Shown: positions 6,235 to 11,485 of the stretch, in pieces
Position numbering within the stretch: position 1 is the stretch's first letter
Layout of the letters: every line of letters starts with the position of its first letter
Assembly (NCBI GenBank): GCA_036337945.1
Contig: JAYZDF010000042.1
Coordinates: 1-11,485, forward strand
Length of the DNA: 11,485 bases
Reading direction: 5' to 3'
Origin: JAYZDF01 sp036337945
GTDB lineage: Bacteria; Myxococcota; Kuafuiibacteriia; Kuafuiibacteriales; Kuafuiibacteriaceae
Position numbers and translations under genes: made by a program
Notes under the pieces: generated by a model
Told to the model about the DNA's origin: nothing
Seen by the model: the letters and a program-made list of their open reading frames with translations, nothing else
The model's database searches: none

Positions 6235-9069
6235 ATGAGCGAAGAAAACAATCCCTTGTCGCAACCTCTCCCACTCGCGAGAAGTGATAGCTCAATTTCA
6301 TCCAATGAAGAGGACAGTGATACCCAACCCGTTCAATCTGTAAGCCGCCGTATGGTCAACGCCTTGATTAGGACCTCTCATACCCGCCTTCAAACAAATT
6401 CCTTTGGGACTGCACCCACAAGGCCTCCTTCTTCAATGAATAGCGAAGAGCATAAACAGACGATCGCTGCGGATGACGAGAGCTTCATGAACACCGTTGT
6501 ATCTGACCGTGGTGATGCTGTGGATTCTGACTCTTTTGTTGATGAGGGCCAAGAGTTCGGAATGAGTCAAAGATACACAGACCTCGGAATTCTCGGAACC
6601 GGCGGGATGGGCGTAGTACGTAGAGTGCGCGACAATTTACTAAACCGAACGCTTGCCATGAAAATCCTCAAAGCAGACCGCACTGAAAAAGAGGCCACCG
6701 TCGAGCGGTTCATTCAAGAGGCACAGGTCTGCTCACAGCTGCAACATCCAAACATTATGCCGATCTACGATCTCGGAACCTTAGACACCGGGCATATGTT
6801 TATGACTATGGCTGAACTCCAAGGCTCTTCCTTGGACGTGTTCATCGAACGAGTCCACAAGGCAAGTTCAAGTGCAGGTTGGGACGAAGCGTTCGGAGGC
6901 TGGAATCTCCATCGACTCGTGCGCGTATTTCAAAATGTTTGTCACGGCGTAGCTCATGCACACCAAAAGAAGGTCTTACACCGAGACCTAAAGCCGCAAA
7001 ACATTATGGTTCATGAGAGCGGTGAAACGCTGGTCGTTGATTGGGGCCTGGCGAAAGTCCTGGGTTCTGCCGAACAGCAAGGCGATGTCGTCACCCATCG
7101 CTCAGAAGAAAACGCTCATGCAACCATGGCCGGTGGCATATTTGGCACACCCATTTTCTTAGCCCCAGAGCTCCTTCCGCCCAATGCTGAAGACGCAAGC
7201 CCGAAGTCAGATATCTATTCGCTAGGTGTGATTTTGTACGAAATCTTGCGCGGCTCACCGCCATATGAAGGAAAGACTGCGCTTGAAGTCCTCCTGAAAG
7301 TTGCAAAATCACCTGCACAACCATTCGAGTTCACGACCGTTTCGTCGGACCACTCGAATCAAGACCACGAGAACTCTCAACGGATTTATTTGAACTCCCG
7401 AGGCGCACCGCTACCCTCGGCACTCGTTGAGATATGCAACACCGCTATGAACCGAAATCCGAAAGTGCGCTACGACAGCGTGTCGGAATTGGTCACTCTC
7501 ATCGGACAATGGCTCGATGGCTCACAGCGTCGTGAGAAAGCTTTATCTCTCGTCCGACAGGGACACGGCCTGACTTATTCCATTGATGACCTCTCAGAAG
7601 AAGCTACAGAATTGCGACAAAAAGCCGCCCAAGTGCAACGCGAGATTCCGACTTGGGTCAGCGATGACCATAAATTTGAATATTGGGAAATAGAAGACCG
7701 AGCTTCGAAATTAGAAGCGCAAGCTGTCGTCTATCACACCCGTCGCGCACAGCTGTTTCGTAATGCCTTGGCTCACAAACACGACCTCGTCGAAGCGCAT
7801 ACAGCCCTCGCTGAACACTATCGCGCAGTTCACGAAGAGGCTGAGATCGCAGGCGACACGATTGAGGCACAGCGGTCTGAAGTTCTTCTTCGAGAGCATG
7901 TCGCCCTGCTTCCCAAAGGCATTCCCACGGCTAAAACTCTCCGAAACTATCTCGAAGGAACCGGTTACGTCTCGGTATTTTCGCAGCCCGCAGGAGCCGA
8001 GATTCGTTTAGCAAAACTCTTGCCTCAGCGGCGCAGACTACAACCTGACCGCGAGGAATCCATTGGTCACACTCCTCTTGAAGAAGAAACGGTAGACAGA
8101 GGCAGCTACCTCGTCAAGCTGAGAAAAGAAGGCTACCACGAAGCCAGAGTTCCGATTTTTAACCAACGGCAAGACATCATTGACGGCACAAATCCTGAAG
8201 GCGAGATTGCGCCCGTACGTCTACTGCCGCAAGGCACACTGGGGCACCAAGATTGCTACGTACCTGCAGGTTGGTGCTTTGTCGGTGGCGATCACCAGAC
8301 TCCTAACAGTGGCCCTCGACGACGAATTTGGCTCGAAGGCTTTGTCATTCAAAAGTTCCCGGTCACCCACGAGGCTTACCTTGTATTTCTCAATGACCTG
8401 GTTTCCAATGGTCGCGCCGACGAGGCTCTTCTGCACGTGCCGAGGGAGCAGAGCTCCAGCGACGAGGAACTCGGCTTGATGGCCTATCGCCAAGATTCAC
8501 AAGGGTACTTTTCACTTCCTACTGACCCACTTCGAGAAACCTGCCATCCGAAGCAGCCCGTCACGATGATTCAGTGGCGCACTGCGCGCGCCTATGCAGA
8601 CTGGCTCTCCCAAAAGAGCGGTCTGCCTTGGAGGCTCCCTATGGAGTTTGAATGGGAAAAGGCCGCTCGAGGTGTAGATGGTCGCTCGTATCCATGGGGA
8701 GACGAATTTGATCCTTCCTGGGCCTGTATGAAAGACAGTCACGAAGATTCGGTACGCATGCAGTCCGTCGATACGTTTCCCGCCGATGAGAGCGTCTATG
8801 GCGTCCGTGGGACGGCTGGAAACACCAGAGATTGGTGTCTCGACAAGTTCCGCGACGACGGCCCTCCTCTCGACAACTGTCGCTTGATTATGCCCAGCGA
8901 AGAAGACCTCGCGGACCCCGGATTCAAATCCACCCGAGGTGGCAGCTACGGTAACTCTGCGTCACGCGCGCGTTCCGCCGACCGGGACTGGTGGTTCCCA
9001 GACCGGAGCTATGTCGGACGCGGCATGAGACTCGTTTGGGCGATCAATGATTATGACTTCGGTGACTGA
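6235..9069 (+). CDS. Cytosolic Ser/Thr protein kinase with PEGA and FGE-like C-terminal domains
   Basis: A 944-residue fusion (numbering from ATG 6235). Residues 1-110 are acidic and disordered. The Hanks-type kinase domain spans about 115-425: Gly loop GTGGMGVV (near 121), Lys143 in AMKILK, Glu162 in helix C, HRDLKPQN (249-256), DWG (269-271) in place of DFG, GTPIFLAPE (near 305), and DIYSLGVILYEIL. All catalytic residues are present, and the RD motif suggests control by activation-loop phosphorylation. Residues 430-575 are helical, partly TPR-like. Residues 577-640 resemble a PEGA domain (SQPAGAEI; KEGY). Residues 675-944 are an FGE-sulfatase/SUMF1 fold (PVTMIQW, WRLPMEFEWEKAARG, YPWGDEF, GTAGNTRDW, TRGGSYGNS). 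The place of the two copper-binding cysteines of true FGE reads GGSYGNSASRARSADR, with none, so formylglycine formation is unlikely. No transmembrane segment separates the halves. An in-frame ATG at 6190 would add MLLILKGHSTGFEFE; neither start has a strong Shine-Dalgarno, and MSEENN looks the more natural N-terminus. Kinase-FGE fusions are known, for example chlamydial Pkn1. Confidence 0.93.
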   Translation: MSEENNPLSQPLPLARSDSSISSNEEDSDTQPVQSVSRRMVNALIRTSHTRLQTNSFGTAPTRPPSSMNSEEHKQTIAADDESFMNTVVSDRGDAVDSDSFVDEGQEFGMSQRYTDLGILGTGGMGVVRRVRDNLLNRTLAMKILKADRTEKEATVERFIQEAQVCSQLQHPNIMPIYDLGTLDTGHMFMTMAELQGSSLDVFIERVHKASSSAGWDEAFGGWNLHRLVRVFQNVCHGVAHAHQKKVLHRDLKPQNIMVHESGETLVVDWGLAKVLGSAEQQGDVVTHRSEENAHATMAGGIFGTPIFLAPELLPPNAEDASPKSDIYSLGVILYEILRGSPPYEGKTALEVLLKVAKSPAQPFEFTTVSSDHSNQDHENSQRIYLNSRGAPLPSALVEICNTAMNRNPKVRYDSVSELVTLIGQWLDGSQRREKALSLVRQGHGLTYSIDDLSEEATELRQKAAQVQREIPTWVSDDHKFEYWEIEDRASKLEAQAVVYHTRRAQLFRNALAHKHDLVEAHTALAEHYRAVHEEAEIAGDTIEAQRSEVLLREHVALLPKGIPTAKTLRNYLEGTGYVSVFSQPAGAEIRLAKLLPQRRRLQPDREESIGHTPLEEETVDRGSYLVKLRKEGYHEARVPIFNQRQDIIDGTNPEGEIAPVRLLPQGTLGHQDCYVPAGWCFVGGDHQTPNSGPRRRIWLEGFVIQKFPVTHEAYLVFLNDLVSNGRADEALLHVPREQSSSDEELGLMAYRQDSQGYFSLPTDPLRETCHPKQPVTMIQWRTARAYADWLSQKSGLPWRLPMEFEWEKAARGVDGRSYPWGDEFDPSWACMKDSHEDSVRMQSVDTFPADESVYGVRGTAGNTRDWCLDKFRDDGPPLDNCRLIMPSEEDLADPGFKSTRGGSYGNSASRARSADRDWWFPDRSYVGRGMRLVWAINDYDFGD

Positions 9070-9286
9070 AACGTCTTAACAGCTACGGACAAAGCAGGCT
9101 AAGTTTGACTCGCCTTTTTTCAGAATCAGAGCCGACTCGTGCGACTGATTGACTGTTTTGCTAAAGCACCTTTTCGAAAAATTGCGAGAGCATGCTTTTA
9201 TCCATGACGAACTCTTGGTGACAGCTATTCGAGCTCGCTCGATATGAACATTTCACTCAATTGGCTGCCACCATTTTTTCTGTATT
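9070..9286. other. Convergent intergenic spacer, no gene seen
   Basis: These 217 bases lie between the stop codons of the kinase (rightward) and the surface protein (leftward). Weak pairings are present: AATCAG/CTGATT (9124-9129 with 9145-9150), AAAGCA/TGCTTT (9163-9168 with 9193-9198) enclosing the palindrome TTTTCGAAAA (9171-9180), and short T-runs at 9115-9120 and 9274-9279. None combines a strong stem with a following U-tract, so I do not call a terminator. No open frame here looks coding. Confidence 0.4.
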
Positions 9287-11485
9287 TTAGCGGGTGAATA
9301 TTCTGAGATAAGGAGGCCAATTACCGGAGCAGGACGGTTCATTTCTGCCAGTACGTACTCGCCATCCGCAGTGCTGGAATGAGGGATTGATCGCGTACAG
9401 CCCTCCCGTTGTGTTAACGCTTTCTTCACCTAAAAGGTATGGACCAAAGCCGCCTCCGGCTTGATCATTTGTCACAAGCACCTTGGGGACGCTAGACATG
9501 GTGGGGGGACAAGTTACTCCGGTATAGTCTGAGTAAAGCGGAGTCGCGCAAGTTCCGGTTGAGAACGTATTTGTGATGGTGGCGACCGTGCGATCAAACA
9601 ATACGTATGGTGTGTTGCTGACGAAAATACTCTTCATCGTAGTTCCGCTCACCGCTGGGTTAATATGTTCGATAATTGTCCTTTGCTGTTGTGTATTGCC
9701 TGACACTACGGTGTCCGACGCGTCGAGCATCAAATCACTACCCAATGGCAGCAAGTTGTACGCGGAACTAATACCCTCGGTGCTCAGAAAATTGCCCGAC
9801 GTTCCGTTTTGAGTATACGCGAAACTTGTACGTGAACCGTGAAACAAAAGTGTCCAGCCACCACCATCCGTGGTCATGTCACAGTAGGCTTCAAACGCCG
9901 CGTTGCCCCCTGCTCCATCGGGGTCAAGCCAATAGGTGCCGTCTTGAGAGGATGGGTACAAAGCCTTGATGGCCGCGCAAGATCTCGCCGCGGTAGTTGG
10001 GGTGCCCCCATTAAGAGAGCGGACACATCGGAAGCCATATTCTTCGTTTCGCGCACTCGCTGGCCGTACCAAACGCCAACTTATGCTGTAGGCGCCACCT
10101 TTCCAATGGGAATCCTTGAGAAGTCCATTTGCGAAACTACTTGTGCTGGTCCACTCTCGGACATTGCCCCCCATATCACAAAGCCCACTCACACTTACTC
10201 CTAGTGGTTTTGAGCAGACCGGCCCTGTCGAGCCCAAGCCGCAACCCGCTGCCGAGGTTCCTGGATCGCGCATCACGGCATAGTTACAGTCGGGTGCGGG
10301 CATGTCCCCCCAAGGATAGATTTGCGTGCCGTTATTCGAAGCTTCGGCGTTCCATTCATCTTCCGTAGGTAATCGGCCGCCGACCCACGCACAATATTCT
10401 TCGGCGGCGTATCGATTGATGTAATTCATAGGATGATTAGCGCGACCAGAAACTCCATAATTTGCACCAGAGGATGGCGGGCTCCCCCATTGTGCATCCG
10501 TCGATTGAGTCTTTACACAACTCCCCGCGATCACGCATTGCTGGAATTGCTCAACGGTGACTTCGGTGCGTGTAAATTCAAGTTGCGCAGGCGCGCTGTA
10601 GACCCAGTCAAGTCCGGCAGGATTCTCAGGACAAAGATTACTCCAGGTCGCTCCATTGATCGTACCATGATGACGGTTACCAGAAGAGTCGTTCGCAACG
10701 GTGCCAGTGCCTTCGTTGAGGTTCCATAGTGCGCTGGTATTAAAATCCGCAATAAGGCTAAATTGAGGGATGAACGGGGACTGATATCGAATCACGTTAG
10801 ATATCCGCACCGAACCGAGAAGACCTAAAAACTGCTCTGCAATCCGGCCGCTAATATTTCGATGGCCAAATATCAGATCAAAAGAACCATTCACTGGATT
10901 CTTTACGTTATAAGTGCAGGTGCCCAGTAGCTGTCCGTCCATAAATGCTGTTTTTGTACCGGTACTTTGCCCGGTTGTCTCAATAGTGACGGCGAAATGA
11001 TGCCATTGATTGATTACAGGCACAGGCAAAGTCCAATTCGCACATGAATCGACTGCAGAGCCGGTCTGCCAGTAAAAGGAACTTCCGGACGCCACACTGT
11101 AGTCCACATCACTTGAGCCACCAGTTGTCGAAGGGTCTGCCTTATGAATAATTTGCTGCTCCGGTTCACCACCACTCTTTGGCAAGAACCAGCCTTCTAT
11201 CGTTCGACGCAAACCTACCGCCTGCCCGATATCGAGAGCAGCATCAGCTGGAATACGAATATAATCTAAATCACCATCAAAACTCAGCGAAGAGCACGTC
11301 GAACTAACAGTTGTACCCGCGTCGGTCGTGCTTCCTGCATCAGCGAGCGTTCCAGCATCGGGCGAAGTTCCTGAGTCCGATGCCACGCCAGAGTCGGCAG
11401 GTGTACTTGCATCCATCATCACAACGGCTGCATCTTCGGACTCACTCGCGTCGGGCGAAACCTCAGCGTCAGATGGAGCACCAGA
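9287..11485 (-). CDS. Surface protein: LamG, FGE-like and fibrinogen-like domains (5' end beyond window)
   Basis: The frame ends at TAA 9289-9287 and stays open to the right edge. The first internal start (GTG at 11422, numbered 1 here) lies inside a repetitive linker, so the true start, probably with a lipoprotein or Sec signal, is outside the window. Residues 10-39 are Asp-Ala/Ser-Gly hexads. About 43-262 form a LamG/concanavalin-like jelly roll (SLSFDGDLDYIRIP, IEGWF, NQWHHFAVTI, GLLGSVRISNVIRY). About 268-470 are an FGE-sulfatase fold (FTRTEVTVEQF, GGRLPTEDEWNAEA, YPWGD, CDMGGNVREW, GFRCVRS); the segment KGGAYSISWRLVRPASAR lacks the two catalytic cysteines. About 480-711 form a bacterial fibrinogen-like 'GGGWT' domain (SCAAIKALYP, DGTYWLDPDG, YCDMTTDGGGWTLL) with many cysteines, as expected outside the cytoplasm. 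All three domains are typical ligand-binding modules, so adhesion or prey/polysaccharide recognition is plausible but inferred. It converges on the kinase, which also ends in an FGE fold. Confidence 0.92.
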   Translation of the reverse strand, partial: SGAPSDAEVSPDASESEDAAVVMMDASTPADSGVASDSGTSPDAGTLADAGSTTDAGTTVSSTCSSLSFDGDLDYIRIPADAALDIGQAVGLRRTIEGWFLPKSGGEPEQQIIHKADPSTTGGSSDVDYSVASGSSFYWQTGSAVDSCANWTLPVPVINQWHHFAVTIETTGQSTGTKTAFMDGQLLGTCTYNVKNPVNGSFDLIFGHRNISGRIAEQFLGLLGSVRISNVIRYQSPFIPQFSLIADFNTSALWNLNEGTGTVANDSSGNRHHGTINGATWSNLCPENPAGLDWVYSAPAQLEFTRTEVTVEQFQQCVIAGSCVKTQSTDAQWGSPPSSGANYGVSGRANHPMNYINRYAAEEYCAWVGGRLPTEDEWNAEASNNGTQIYPWGDMPAPDCNYAVMRDPGTSAAGCGLGSTGPVCSKPLGVSVSGLCDMGGNVREWTSTSSFANGLLKDSHWKGGAYSISWRLVRPASARNEEYGFRCVRSLNGGTPTTAARSCAAIKALYPSSQDGTYWLDPDGAGGNAAFEAYCDMTTDGGGWTLLFHGSRTSFAYTQNGTSGNFLSTEGISSAYNLLPLGSDLMLDASDTVVSGNTQQQRTIIEHINPAVSGTTMKSIFVSNTPYVLFDRTVATITNTFSTGTCATPLYSDYTGVTCPPTMSSVPKVLVTNDQAGGGFGPYLLGEESVNTTGGLYAINPSFQHCGWRVRTGRNEPSCSGNWPPYLRIFTR
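11306..11470 (-). repeat. Asp-x-x hexad repeat linker (18-bp period) in the surface protein
   Basis: Reading leftward, the frame encodes successive six-residue units: DAEVSP, DASESE, DAAVVMM (one of seven), DASTPA, DSGVAS, DSGTSP, DAGTLA, DAGSTT, DAGTTV. Asp opens every unit and Gly often fills the third place. Such linkers are common between a lipidated Cys and the folded part of myxobacterial surface proteins. The repeat has diverged at the DNA level but the coding period is clear. It continues to about 15 bases from the right edge. Confidence 0.7.

Noticed and set aside
8932..9066. The C-terminus of the kinase's FGE domain as a diversity-generating retroelement variable region
   Set aside because: The fold and position (GGS...RSADR...GMRLV at the C-terminus) match known targets, but few AAC/AAT codons are present and there is no reverse transcriptase or template repeat in the window. 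A TR search in the flanking sequence would settle it.
6235..9069. Active sulfatase-modifying enzyme or EgtB-type iron enzyme
   Set aside because: The catalytic cysteine pair of FGE is absent and there is no DinB-type histidine domain as in EgtB; no sulfatase gene is nearby.
9124..9200. Bidirectional intrinsic terminator between the kinase and the surface protein
   Set aside because: The stems are 6 bp with long loops and no proper U-tract follows them; described only as part of the spacer.

Overview
The window reads as accessory chromosome of a Gram-negative social or scavenging bacterium, most like a moderate-GC, probably uncultured member of the Myxococcota/Bradymonadota ('deltaproteobacterial') group. 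The grounds are a lipobox lipoprotein with an Asp/Ser/Gly-rich linker, a surface protein with a 'DAG' hexad linker followed by LamG, formylglycine-generating-enzyme-like (FGE) and bacterial fibrinogen-like domains, and a soluble Ser/Thr kinase fused to PEGA and FGE domains. This is an inference from domain style. Base composition looks near 50 % GC, well below classical myxobacteria. No rRNA, tRNA, CRISPR array, transposase or phage gene is visible.

Layout. Bases 1-286 hold no certain gene: there is a possible start of a leftward gene cut by the window edge, and a 12-bp perfect palindrome. Next come a rightward S51 (cyanophycinase-family) lipoprotein (287-1378) and, converging on it with a 30-bp gap, a leftward GH13 enzyme of the glucosylglycerol-hydrolase type (1409-4012). 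A 271-bp divergent spacer with two palindromes separates the GH13 gene from a rightward 593-residue protein of unknown function (4284-6065). I read the middle of that protein as a possible caspase-fold Cys/His domain. A perfect 8-bp hairpin lies in the gap before a rightward kinase-PEGA-FGE gene (6235-9069). A leftward surface protein, hexad linker-LamG-FGE-fibrinogen-like (9287 to beyond the right edge), converges on the kinase.

How the genes may work together is inference. The S51 lipoprotein and the GH13 enzyme both belong to families whose best-known substrates (cyanophycin and glucosylglycerol) are typical of cyanobacteria, which would suit an organism that feeds on cyanobacterial biomass in saline water. 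The kinase and the surface protein each carry an FGE fold lacking the usual catalytic cysteines, so these folds are more likely binding modules than enzymes. The item most likely to be new is the 4284-6065 protein: a disordered N-terminus, a helical region, a putative His285/Cys314 caspase-like domain, a calcium-loop motif and a C-terminal domain I do not recognise, in a gene divergent from the GH13 enzyme and just upstream of the kinase.
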